Of a stretch of DNA of 64,000 bases, positions 51,751 through 60,437 are shown one piece after another; the stretch's first letter is position 1, and each line of letters opens with the position of its first letter. Source of the DNA: Paenibacillus lutimineralis (lineage in GTDB: Bacteria; Bacillota; Bacilli; Paenibacillales; Paenibacillaceae). The notes beneath the pieces were generated by a model. It saw only the letters and a list, made by a program, of their open reading frames with translations, was not told the DNA's origin and searched no databases. The DNA lies in contig NZ_CP034346.1 of assembly GCF_003991425.1 (NCBI RefSeq), forward strand, positions 1,897,501 through 1,961,500, given 5' to 3'. The position numbers and the translations under genes are program-made.

Positions 51751-52580
51751 TGAAAAAGCTCGAAAAAAGATTGAATTGGGTCATATTCGCTATATTATTT
51801 GTGATTGCTATATTTGTATTTTTTCCGTTGTATGTAACGTTTGTGAATTCATTCAAATCCTATAATGAGGTTGTTTCATCGGTTGCGTCGCTTCCTAGCA
51901 CACTTCATTTCGATAATTTCAAGACGGTATGGACGCAATTGAATTTTGGCGGGGTATTCATGAACTCGCTGATCATTACGGTCATCTCCGTAGTCGGCAT
52001 CCTGTTGATCAGCGCACCTGCGGCCTATCAATTTGTGCGCCGCCCTGGTTGGGTGAGTACAGTACTGTTCATGCTCATCCTGTCATCGCTGGTCATTCCG
52101 TTCCAGACATTGATGATCCCTCTGGTGAAGGTTGCTAGTGAGATGTATATGATGGACTCGATTGTCGGGGTAATTATCATGTATTGGGGCTTCGGAATCC
52201 CCTTGGCCGTGTTTCTGTATAACGGATTTATCAAATCGATTCCCCGTGAGCTTGAGGAAGCCGCTCTGATTGACGGCAATGGCGTTGCCGGAGCGTTCTT
52301 TCGCATCGTGCTGCCACTGCTGAAGCCGATCACCACAACGATTGCGATCCTGCATTCGCTATGGATCTGGAACGATTTCCTGCTTCCGTTGATTACGCTT
52401 AGCTCCAAGAAGAATCAGACGATTCCGCTTGCTTCATCGGTTTATTTCGGGCAATACATGAATGAATGGCATTTGGCGATGGCTGCTCTAACTATGGCGT
52501 CGATCCCGGTCATTATTTTCTTCATCATGATGCAGCGCAACATTATCGATGGAATCACGGCGGGTGCGGTCAAAGGCTAA
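51750..52580 (+). CDS. Sugar ABC transporter permease, MalG/MsmG type
   Basis: A 276-residue partner permease with six helices, VTFVNSFKSYNEV, an extracellular/MalG-type region and the EAA loop LEEAALIDGNGVAGAFFRIV. The start codon overlaps the stop of the previous gene (TAATG), indicating coupled translation and equal amounts. No ATPase is encoded here; a shared MsmX-like ATPase elsewhere is expected. Confidence 0.9.
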   Translation: MKKLEKRLNWVIFAILFVIAIFVFFPLYVTFVNSFKSYNEVVSSVASLPSTLHFDNFKTVWTQLNFGGVFMNSLIITVISVVGILLISAPAAYQFVRRPGWVSTVLFMLILSSLVIPFQTLMIPLVKVASEMYMMDSIVGVIIMYWGFGIPLAVFLYNGFIKSIPRELEEAALIDGNGVAGAFFRIVLPLLKPITTTIAILHSLWIWNDFLLPLITLSSKKNQTIPLASSVYFGQYMNEWHLAMAALTMASIPVIIFFIMMQRNIIDGITAGAVKG

Positions 52581-52610
52581 ACAGCGGCTTAAAGAAAGTT
52601 AGAAATGGTT

Positions 52611-52654
52611 GATGCCCGTCCTCCCTCTTCTCGGTGGGGTGCGGGCATTTTATA
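52611..52654 (+). terminator. Terminator after the transporter operon
   Basis: ATGCCCG pairs with CGGGCAT, with a C-rich/G-rich inner part (CCTCCC/GGTGGG), followed by TTTTAT. It may partly separate the transporter from the phosphorylase gene. Confidence 0.65.
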
Positions 52655-52722
52655 TGGCATGGAATGGAAACTAAATGAATGACTTGTGGTGCGGGAAAAG
52701 CATCGGACAGGAGGAAATGGTC

Positions 52723-55071
52723 ATGGGAATGAAATATGATCTGGGGACGGGGGAGGAGAAGAACTGGATCGTTGCCGAGTCGTCCTTCTCCAGCAGCTTG
52801 CTTGGGAAGGCCGAGGCAGTCATGTCTCTAGGCAACGGTTATATGGGTCTGCGCAGCGCTGCGGAGGAGCCATATGTAGGTGAAGTCAGAAATCTGTTCG
52901 TAGCCGGAACTTTTAACAAATCAGATGCGCAGGAAGTGTCGGAGCTCCCAAATGCTGCTGACGTGACGAGAATGAATATTTTCATAGATGGGGAAAGACT
53001 GGATGCGTCTGTGCGGACGGAGGATTATGTGAGGGCCCTGAATCTGAAGACCGCCGAATTAATAAGGTCGTTTATCTGGACAACCTCTGCCGGCAAGCAG
53101 GTGGCATTGAAGTTCAGAAGGTTCGTGTCGTTGGATAACCTGCATGTGATTGCTATGAAGATGGAACTGGAGGCGCTGAGCGATAATGTGGATGTGAGCG
53201 TTGAGAGTGGCGTGAACGCCCAGGTATCCAATAGCGGGGCACAGCATTTCTTTGAAGGCGAGAAGCGAATCTACGACAAGAAGTATGTGGAGATGGTGAC
53301 GAGAACGGTAGAATCGAAGATTGACTTTATGTTCCATACGGTACATCATGTTACTCTCGCAGGTGTGGAGCTAAATCAGCCGTTTATGCGGATGGACCGC
53401 AGATTGATTATGCTCAGCTATCAAGGAACCCTCATGAAGGGGCAGAAATTCTCGCTGGAGAAGCTGACGACGGTGCATACCTCCCGGGATAAAGAGTTTA
53501 AAGGTATGACGCTGCAGGAGATGCGCGACTGCGCTCTATCCTCCTTGAAGCAGTGCGCGGCTGAAGGCTATGAAAAATTATTCGCCCGGCATGCTCGCGC
53601 ATGGGAGCAGAGGGTGTGGAAGCTGTATCAGTTGAATATCGAATCGCAGGATGATTTTGATATATTGGCCGCCCGCTTCGCACTCTATCATTTAACGGCA
53701 ATGACTCCGGCCCATGACGAGCGGATGGGAATCGCAGCTAAGGGACTGAGCGGCGAGGGCTATCAAGGTCATTCCTTCTGGGATACGGAAATGTTCATTC
53801 TTCCGTTCTTTATTTATTCCAATCCCGAGGTGGCGAGATCGCTGCTGATCTATCGTTATTTAGGTCTTGAGGGTGCGCGAAAAAAAGCGAGAAGTAACGG
53901 CTACGAAGGGGCCATGTATCCATGGGAAGCCGCTTGGCCCAGCGATGGTGAGATGGCCCAGGAATGGGGACGGGTGGATATCGTCACCGGCAAGCAGACG
54001 AAGATCTGGACCGGTTTTATCGAGCAGCATATTACTGCCGATGTAGCCTTTGCGGTATGGCAGTATTATATGGTAACCGCCGATCAGGCCTTCATGGACG
54101 ATTATGGCTATGAGATTATTTTGGATACGGCCCGCTTCTGGACCAGCCGCCTGGAATGGGATGAGGTAAGCGGGCAGTATTGTATTAATGATGTGATCGG
54201 CCCCGATGAGTATAAAGAACACGTGGATAACAATGCGTTTACAAACTATTTTGCCCACTTCAATATCCAGCTTGCTATGGAATACTACAGTAATCTGAAG
54301 GAGAGCGATTCTGACGTATTTCATCGTTTGAATGAGCTTCTGGATCTGGAGCATGCAATGGAAGCCTGGATGAAATGCATCGATAAAATTTATCTTCCCC
54401 AGCCGGGAGAAGGCCTTGTTATTCCGCAGGATGATACTTACTTGACAAAGCGGATCATCGACTTAACGAAATATAAAAACCAGACGCATGTGAATACGAT
54501 CTTCGAGGATTACAGTCTGGAGCAATTGAGTGATATTCAGGTGTCCAAGCAGACAGATTTGATGATTCTCTTCTATTGGTTAGAGGACAGGTTCACCAAT
54601 GACGTGAAGATTGCCAATTACAATTACTATGAGCCGAAGACGATCCATGACTCTTCCTTGAGCCTGTCAACGCACGCGATACTTGCCAATGACCTTGGCG
54701 ACCGTTCTCTCGCTTACCGACTGTTCAGGCAGGCCTGTGAAATCGATTTGGGACCCGAAATGAAGTCTTCCGACTTGGGAATGCATACGGCCTCCATCGG
54801 TGGTATTTGGCAGGTAATCGTGATGGGCTTCGCGGGAATTCGCATGCTGCATGGAGAATTAAGGATAAATCCGGAGCTGCCGGAGCATTGGAACAAGCTG
54901 GAGTTTATGATCAATTGGCAAGGACAGCGCCTGGAATTGGAGATCACGGCGGACCAGCTTGTCGTCAAGGCAACGGAACAGGTTCCGGTCAAGCTGGATG
55001 TGTATGGGAAGGAATACTGCTTCGACGATGTGTTGACGGTAAGCCTGACCGAAGCGAGAGGAGAAGACTAA
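52723..55071 (+). CDS. GH65 disaccharide phosphorylase (kojibiose/nigerose/trehalose/maltose type)
   Basis: A 782-residue cytoplasmic inverting phosphorylase. GH65 marks are ESSFSSSLLGKAEAVMSLGNG near the start, the (alpha/alpha)6 barrel with GYQGHSFWDTEMFILPFF, the catalytic acid Glu496 in VIGPDEYKEHVDNNAFTN, YKNQTHVNT and KQTDLMILFYWL, and a C-terminal beta-domain. These enzymes split alpha-glucobioses with phosphate to beta-glucose-1-phosphate and glucose. The beta-phosphoglucomutase gene one base downstream supports phosphorolysis. The linkage cannot be decided by eye. I chose the ATG at 52723, 7 bases after AGGAGGA; two nearby ATGs are possible. Confidence 0.9.
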   Translation: MGMKYDLGTGEEKNWIVAESSFSSSLLGKAEAVMSLGNGYMGLRSAAEEPYVGEVRNLFVAGTFNKSDAQEVSELPNAADVTRMNIFIDGERLDASVRTEDYVRALNLKTAELIRSFIWTTSAGKQVALKFRRFVSLDNLHVIAMKMELEALSDNVDVSVESGVNAQVSNSGAQHFFEGEKRIYDKKYVEMVTRTVESKIDFMFHTVHHVTLAGVELNQPFMRMDRRLIMLSYQGTLMKGQKFSLEKLTTVHTSRDKEFKGMTLQEMRDCALSSLKQCAAEGYEKLFARHARAWEQRVWKLYQLNIESQDDFDILAARFALYHLTAMTPAHDERMGIAAKGLSGEGYQGHSFWDTEMFILPFFIYSNPEVARSLLIYRYLGLEGARKKARSNGYEGAMYPWEAAWPSDGEMAQEWGRVDIVTGKQTKIWTGFIEQHITADVAFAVWQYYMVTADQAFMDDYGYEIILDTARFWTSRLEWDEVSGQYCINDVIGPDEYKEHVDNNAFTNYFAHFNIQLAMEYYSNLKESDSDVFHRLNELLDLEHAMEAWMKCIDKIYLPQPGEGLVIPQDDTYLTKRIIDLTKYKNQTHVNTIFEDYSLEQLSDIQVSKQTDLMILFYWLEDRFTNDVKIANYNYYEPKTIHDSSLSLSTHAILANDLGDRSLAYRLFRQACEIDLGPEMKSSDLGMHTASIGGIWQVIVMGFAGIRMLHGELRINPELPEHWNKLEFMINWQGQRLELEITADQLVVKATEQVPVKLDVYGKEYCFDDVLTVSLTEARGED

Positions 55072-55072
55072 C

Positions 55073-55750
55073 ATGAAGCTGCAAGCCGTATTATTCGATC
55101 TGGATGGCGTCATTACCGATACCGCAGAGTATCACTATTTGGCATGGAAGCAAATGGCGGAGCAAATCGGAATCGAAATCGACCGTGCCTTTAACGAACA
55201 GCTCAAAGGAATTAGCCGAATGGAGTCCCTGGAGCGGATATTGGTTCATGGGCGCAAGGATGGCCAGTATTCGATGGAGCAGCGTCGGCAGCTGGCCGCA
55301 GATAAGAACAAGCATTATGTGTCACTGCTTGCCGGGCTTGCTCCAGAGCATGTCTATCCGGGGATTGTTGAATTGCTCGGTCAGTTGGCAGAGCATCATG
55401 TTCCTGCCGTATTGACGTCTGCAAGCAAGAATGCTCCGCAAATATTGGAGTCGCTTGGACTGGCGGATCGCTTCTATGCGATTGTGGACCCTGATGGCAT
55501 TCCCGGCAAGCCCGCCCCCGACATCTTCCTGAAGGGAGCAGAATTGGCAGGTGCCGATCCGCGATACTGTATCGGGATTGAGGATGCCCAAGCTGGTATT
55601 GAAGCGATAAAGGCGGCAAGGATGTTCGCAGTTGGTATCGGCAAGCCCGAACTGTTGGGAGCTTCAGGCGCGGATATCGTATACGATAGCACTGTTAAAT
55701 TGAGTTTAACTTCGCTGTTGCAGGCAGTGAAGCAGGACTCATCATTATAA
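55073..55750 (+). CDS. pgmB: Beta-phosphoglucomutase
   Basis: A 225-residue HAD-superfamily enzyme converting beta-glucose-1-phosphate to glucose-6-phosphate. Motif I is LFDLDGVITDTAEYHYLAWK (nucleophile Asp and acid/base Asp), followed by the cap with KGISRMESLERIL, motif II LTSASKNA, motif III GKPAPDIFLKGAE and motif IV GIEDAQAGIEAIKAA, all characteristic of PgmB. The start lies one base after the GH65 stop, so the two form a metabolic pair. A terminator follows. Confidence 0.94.
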   Translation: MKLQAVLFDLDGVITDTAEYHYLAWKQMAEQIGIEIDRAFNEQLKGISRMESLERILVHGRKDGQYSMEQRRQLAADKNKHYVSLLAGLAPEHVYPGIVELLGQLAEHHVPAVLTSASKNAPQILESLGLADRFYAIVDPDGIPGKPAPDIFLKGAELAGADPRYCIGIEDAQAGIEAIKAARMFAVGIGKPELLGASGADIVYDSTVKLSLTSLLQAVKQDSSL

Positions 55751-55766
55751 GTTTTAACTAAAAAAA

Positions 55767-55812
55767 TCAGGGCTGTCCCAATTCATCGGAAGATGACCAG
55801 GGGCGACCCTGT
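55767..55812 (+). terminator. Terminator after pgmB
   Basis: CAGGG..GTCCC pairs with GGGGC..CCCTG, followed by TTTGCATTT. It is imperfect but well placed. Confidence 0.55.
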
Positions 55813-55907
55813 TTGCATTTACACACATTTAGAGCTCTTCGTAACTGTTGCGCTCATTGACGAGCAGACTGGTGAAGATGAGGGACAACAGAATAACATA
55901 CGCTCTT

Positions 55908-56735
55908 CTATTGAAAACTGCTGCGCGTGTCCGAGGGAGAGCATCCTTTCAGCTCTTTGTACACTCGATTGAAGGTGCGGATGCTGCCAAAGCCGCATTC
56001 CAAAGCGATATCTGTGATGCTGGAATCCGTATTCACAAGCTGATGCTCTGCCATAAGCACCCGGATCGTATTGAGATAAGTTTTGAAATTCATACCGATC
56101 GCTTTTTTAAAGGAACGGCAGAAGTGGGATGGATTCATCTCAAACCGCTCCGACATCATCTCAACGGACAGGTCCATCGCATAATTTGCCTCGATAAAAG
56201 AAATAATCTTATGGATTTTGGCTCGTTTATACTCAAACCGCTGGCTGGAGCTTCGGTCAAAGGGAACGGTAGGCAGATACCTGCACAAGGTTCCGAACAA
56301 TTCCAGCAGACAGCTTTTGATGTACATCGGGTAGCCCGTCCGGGCGTTCTCATTCTCCTGGAACATTTGACGCAGTAGACTGCCAATCCGTGAGAATTCT
56401 GGCTGGGTGGAATCGATAAATGGCGACTCAAAACGAAAGTCAACAGGCCAGGTTTTGGCCGCTCCAATCAGCTCCGGCTTGAAGATCAGCATGAATACTT
56501 CAGACTCCAGATCCTTGCTCACATAATAGTGAATATCATTACTACAGCAAATGACCATGTCCCCCGCCTGCAGCTGTCGCTTCTCTTCATTTACTCCAAC
56601 GATAATATCGCCTCGCTCCACATAGACGAGTTCCAACTCATTATGGAAGTGCGGATAAAAGGATAGATTGCTAATCCGATGGATTTCAAGCGGCAGCTCG
56701 GCATCCATGTTCCAATTTTGATAGACCGATTTCAT
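55908..56735 (-). CDS. AraC-family transcriptional regulator with cupin sensor
   Basis: A 275-residue cytoplasmic regulator. The N-terminal cupin has FYPHFHNELELVYVERGD and LQAGDMVICCSNDIHYY, a probable sugar site. The C-terminal double HTH reads LSVEMMSERFEMNPSHFCRSF, then KKAIGMNFKTYLN, and ITDIALECGFGSIRTFNRVYK. The ATG at 56735 follows GGAG by 6 bases. It converges on pgmB, so control of the GH65/pgmB locus is plausible but unproven. Confidence 0.88.
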   Translation of the reverse strand: MKSVYQNWNMDAELPLEIHRISNLSFYPHFHNELELVYVERGDIIVGVNEEKRQLQAGDMVICCSNDIHYYVSKDLESEVFMLIFKPELIGAAKTWPVDFRFESPFIDSTQPEFSRIGSLLRQMFQENENARTGYPMYIKSCLLELFGTLCRYLPTVPFDRSSSQRFEYKRAKIHKIISFIEANYAMDLSVEMMSERFEMNPSHFCRSFKKAIGMNFKTYLNTIRVLMAEHQLVNTDSSITDIALECGFGSIRTFNRVYKELKGCSPSDTRSSFQ

Positions 56736-57167
56736 ATATATCTCCATGATCCATGCGTAAAATTTTGTGTTTATTGGCTTTAGTTCATCATACCGAGTTA
56801 GGTAATTATTGTCTAATGGGTTGAACGGTATATTTTTTTGTCTTCGGTATGTAGATATTCAGATATTTATGAAAAATCAGAAAAAAATCATTGCTGATTT
56901 ATGAGAGTTTTGGGGTGTTAAAACTAGGGCTTGGGGTATCGAATATTTAAGTTTAAAAGTATATTTTAGGAAGAAAGTAAAGTAGTTGAAAATAATATAA
57001 TGTTGACGGGTGGAAGGACGTAAGCTGAAAGTCCCTTCATAAAGGTCATCTTCAATATCAATAGAGGACGGCTTTTTATTGTATAGGTACATTTTTCCTA
57101 TTTAGGAACAATCAAGGATAGGCGATGAAGTATATGTATCTATAATTTTGGAAATGGAGGTTATTTG
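56736..57167. other. A+T-rich intergenic region
   Basis: About 430 bp separating the divergent AraC and repeat-protein genes. It should hold both promoters. A 71-codon minus-strand frame (56877-57092) has no ribosome site and no protein character. TATAAT occurs near 57140 (CTATAATTTTG), 25 bases before the next start, without a clear -35. Confidence 0.45.
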
Positions 57168-60100
57168 ATGAAAATGAGGAGACTACTTCTCTCTATGTTG
57201 TCTATTCTTCTGCTTTTAGGAAGTATGAGTTCTACCTTAGCTAAAGAGAGTACAGACCTCGAAGCAGGTATCCATTTGACCCAATCTCTTGAAAATGATC
57301 TTGATTCAACCCAGGTTGAAGTGCAAAAGGAATTATTCCAGGGGAACATAGAACTTTCTGGAGAGCAATTGGAAGATCAAACAGTAACCGAAAGTGTATA
57401 TCAAATTGGATTATATGCAGAAAAGACACAGCTGGTGATCTACCCTGGGGAAAGCGTTCAGTTTACAAATGATACGAACACTCTTCTGTCTGTTTCAACA
57501 GATGCCAAGTCAACGAATGATATTCGTTATGATTATGTCTCCTACAATTCTGAGGGTAAGGTCTCCTCTGACGATTTAGAACATACAGGAAGTGTTAGTG
57601 TTTACTCTAAAGGTGGGAGAACTGTTATCACCGTGGACTACGGGTATCCTTTAACCGTAAGCTTTAATTCTGAGATTACTTATTCTTATACTTCAAACCC
57701 CGCTTTATTAAAAAAGAAGCTTTATCGTGGTGAGAGCTATCTATTTTCGAATCAAGCCTATGCGGCTAGAAATATCATGAGTGATGCAACCACTAGCAAT
57801 GGAAAACGATATGATTTTGCAGTTTATAAGAATAATGGAGCGCTTGAAAGATCTAGTTTCGAATCCTCAGCAAAGCCTTCGTTCAGTGTTGGAGATGAAA
57901 TTATTTTGACAGGAGCTTCCGATACTCCAGTTACTGTGGCTGTTCCATATGAAGGTTTTTTTGGATATGAAACAGAGGAGCCCGCTTATGATAGTGTCCT
58001 GCTCTATCCCGGCGAAAGTTATCAATTTACGAATGTTGGAACGAAATCGGATCGGGTTGAGCATGCCGGAACTACTAAAGATAAATTCGATTATGTAGTA
58101 TATAACTCCGACGGGACGGAAACCTCCCGGGGAACTAATACATCTACATTGCCTTTGGTGGCAGTGGGAAGATACGTTGTGCTTACACTGGTTTCGGAAA
58201 ATCCAGTTCGCGTAGGAGCTCCATATCGTTCTTTCATGGGGGGGCAACGTAAAGATGATGCTATTAGTCGAGTCACTGTTTACCCAGGGGAGTCCTATCT
58301 ATTTACAAATAACGGAACATTATTAAATCCGGTAAATAATAATGCTCGGGCAGTAGACGGTTTTTACGATTATACCGTTTATAAAGCCGATGGAGGTTAC
58401 GCCTCCCAAGGATTTAATGCTATTAGCACTCCTCAATTACCTGCGGGTGGTATTGCAGTTATAACTGTTCAGGGTACGCATGCTGTTACTTTTGACTATA
58501 CGGATGATTTTTCCGCCGAGCCAAGTGATGAACCTTCGCATTTCCGGGTAACGCTTACAGAAGGCAAAAGTTATGAATTTATGAACATTACTTCTTCTAC
58601 CCGAATTCTGCGCAGCAACGCAACTTCTAGTAATCGTTTTGACTGGGTTGAGTATTACCCTGATGGAACACAGCAAGCAAAGCGCGCAAATACATATACA
58701 GATCCTCAGGTGTCTGGAGGTAACTCTATCGTAGTTACCGCAGTGTCGACTCCGGTTACATTTGGTGCAAATTATCGATTGTTTTCCTGGAAGAATAAGC
58801 CGGGTGAAGCGATTTCCAAAAAAGCTGTGCATTTGGGAGAGACCTATACGTTCAACAATACTGGCTCTCGGCTTATCACGTTAACCAGTGATGCAAATCA
58901 GGCGGGTGGTAAATATGACATAGCCGTCTATAACAATGATGGAAGAGTACACAGTGCCAAATTTGATGAGACGGGAAATGTAGCTATTCCGGCAGGGGGA
59001 TATGCGATTATAACAGGGCAATCTGCAAGCCCAGTAACTATATCCTATACAGATGCGATTTTTGTATCATCCACTGAGTATCCTGCAATGCTCAGAGCTA
59101 CCGTTTCTCTAGGAGATTCTTATACTTACAAAAATATAAGCAATGAAACGGAGTATTTATATAGCGACGCCTCTCCTAAAACAAATGAATTTGCCTATGT
59201 TATCCAGCGCCCGGATGGAACGATTTCGAGTGAAGGATCAAGCCGCTATACTTCAGTGCAAGTTTCGGCAGGTTATTCTGTTACTGTAATGCCGTTAACA
59301 GCTACTGTAACCTTCGGAGGTGTATACACCTCGTTTATAGGCACACCGGGTGAAAATCCTGAAGTTAAACAGGTCACTTTAAGCAAAAATGAAAGTTATT
59401 CGTTCACTAATATATCAACCACACAACAAAAGCTAACAAGTAACGCCGCAAAGAATCTGTTATCTATGTTTGACTTTGCCATGTATGGTTTGGATGGTAA
59501 ACCGGAAAAGGCGGATTTTGATCAGGAAGGGAACTTGTCTGTTCCTGAGGGAAGTCAAGTCGTGGTTACAGTAGTTACAGACCACCCTGTTACCTTTACT
59601 TATGGGCAGGTCTTTCAGGCGACACCGAGTGTAGATCCGGCCCTATTGAAGAAAACACTGGAGTCCAATCAAAGCATCGGTTTTAAGAATAAGCGCTTTT
59701 TTGAAGCCAAGCTTACAACAAACGCCAGTACGGCTAACAAGCGATACTTTGATTACACCATTTACGATTCAAATGGAACGGTAATTAGACAGGGGGAACA
59801 TTCAACAACTTCCTATGGAATCCCCCCTGGTGGAAAAATACAAGTAAAGACAACCTCGGAGAATCCAGTCATTCTTGTGGCACCATATCGAGTGTTTGAG
59901 TTTGTTGAAATAGATGAATATGAATTCGAGGAACTACTACATCGTCAGCGACTGTATGTAAACAAAATGGCGGGAGAGAACGGTTATTACCGCTTCGTAG
60001 CTCCTGAAACCGGACATTATCGTTTTGTTACTATGGAGATGAATTCGTTCATTCAGCAGCCGATATTGACTTTGTATGACCGTCCAGATTTGTTGGAACC

Positions 60101-60392
60101 GATAGGATCTAGCAAACAGAACAATCAGGAGTTTGGCCTTGATTATACCGTACTGGAAACGGATCTGGTTGTTGGGCAAATAGTTTATTTAAAGCTTTCA
60201 GAAGAACATGGTCTTCCATTGATGCTGCAGTTAACCGTATCGATAATGTCGTTTGCACCCGAAACGAAGTACCAATATACCAAGGATGGAAAGCTGCTTC
60301 AGATGACTTTTCCTTCGGGAGACGCTTTGATCTATGAATATGATCCTAACGGCAATTTGAAGAGAAGAGTGAAAAAAGTATTTCCGTTTTAA
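57168..60392 (+). CDS. Secreted protein of nine unrecognised repeats with a C-terminal YD repeat
   Basis: A 1074-residue secreted protein (signal peptide MKMRRLLLSMLSILLLLGSM, cleavage near STLAKE). From about residue 90 to 930 it consists of nine tandem units of about 93 residues. Each has a YPGESYQFTN-like strand, a D-Y-x-V-Y-N-x-D-G core and an ITV..PVTV..PY end. I do not know this repeat family; it is beta-rich. A PPC-like domain follows (about 940-1040: GYYRFVAPETGHYRFVTMEM). The protein ends with an RHS/YD-type repeat (YQYTKDGKLLQMTFPSG, YEYDPNGNLKRR). The ATG at 57168 is 7 bases after GGAGG. A large RHS gene starts 45 bases later, so the two probably act together. Confidence 0.75.
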   Translation: MKMRRLLLSMLSILLLLGSMSSTLAKESTDLEAGIHLTQSLENDLDSTQVEVQKELFQGNIELSGEQLEDQTVTESVYQIGLYAEKTQLVIYPGESVQFTNDTNTLLSVSTDAKSTNDIRYDYVSYNSEGKVSSDDLEHTGSVSVYSKGGRTVITVDYGYPLTVSFNSEITYSYTSNPALLKKKLYRGESYLFSNQAYAARNIMSDATTSNGKRYDFAVYKNNGALERSSFESSAKPSFSVGDEIILTGASDTPVTVAVPYEGFFGYETEEPAYDSVLLYPGESYQFTNVGTKSDRVEHAGTTKDKFDYVVYNSDGTETSRGTNTSTLPLVAVGRYVVLTLVSENPVRVGAPYRSFMGGQRKDDAISRVTVYPGESYLFTNNGTLLNPVNNNARAVDGFYDYTVYKADGGYASQGFNAISTPQLPAGGIAVITVQGTHAVTFDYTDDFSAEPSDEPSHFRVTLTEGKSYEFMNITSSTRILRSNATSSNRFDWVEYYPDGTQQAKRANTYTDPQVSGGNSIVVTAVSTPVTFGANYRLFSWKNKPGEAISKKAVHLGETYTFNNTGSRLITLTSDANQAGGKYDIAVYNNDGRVHSAKFDETGNVAIPAGGYAIITGQSASPVTISYTDAIFVSSTEYPAMLRATVSLGDSYTYKNISNETEYLYSDASPKTNEFAYVIQRPDGTISSEGSSRYTSVQVSAGYSVTVMPLTATVTFGGVYTSFIGTPGENPEVKQVTLSKNESYSFTNISTTQQKLTSNAAKNLLSMFDFAMYGLDGKPEKADFDQEGNLSVPEGSQVVVTVVTDHPVTFTYGQVFQATPSVDPALLKKTLESNQSIGFKNKRFFEAKLTTNASTANKRYFDYTIYDSNGTVIRQGEHSTTSYGIPPGGKIQVKTTSENPVILVAPYRVFEFVEIDEYEFEELLHRQRLYVNKMAGENGYYRFVAPETGHYRFVTMEMNSFIQQPILTLYDRPDLLEPIGSSKQNNQEFGLDYTVLETDLVVGQIVYLKLSEEHGLPLMLQLTVSIMSFAPETKYQYTKDGKLLQMTFPSGDALIYEYDPNGNLKRRVKKVFPF

Positions 60393-60437
60393 TTTGAGCG
60401 TGTTGGCTGGTTCATAAGAACAATCGAGGTGATATAA

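Noticed and set aside
56877..57092. 71-codon minus-strand frame between the AraC and repeat-protein genes
   Set aside because: A+T-rich chance frame without a start signal.
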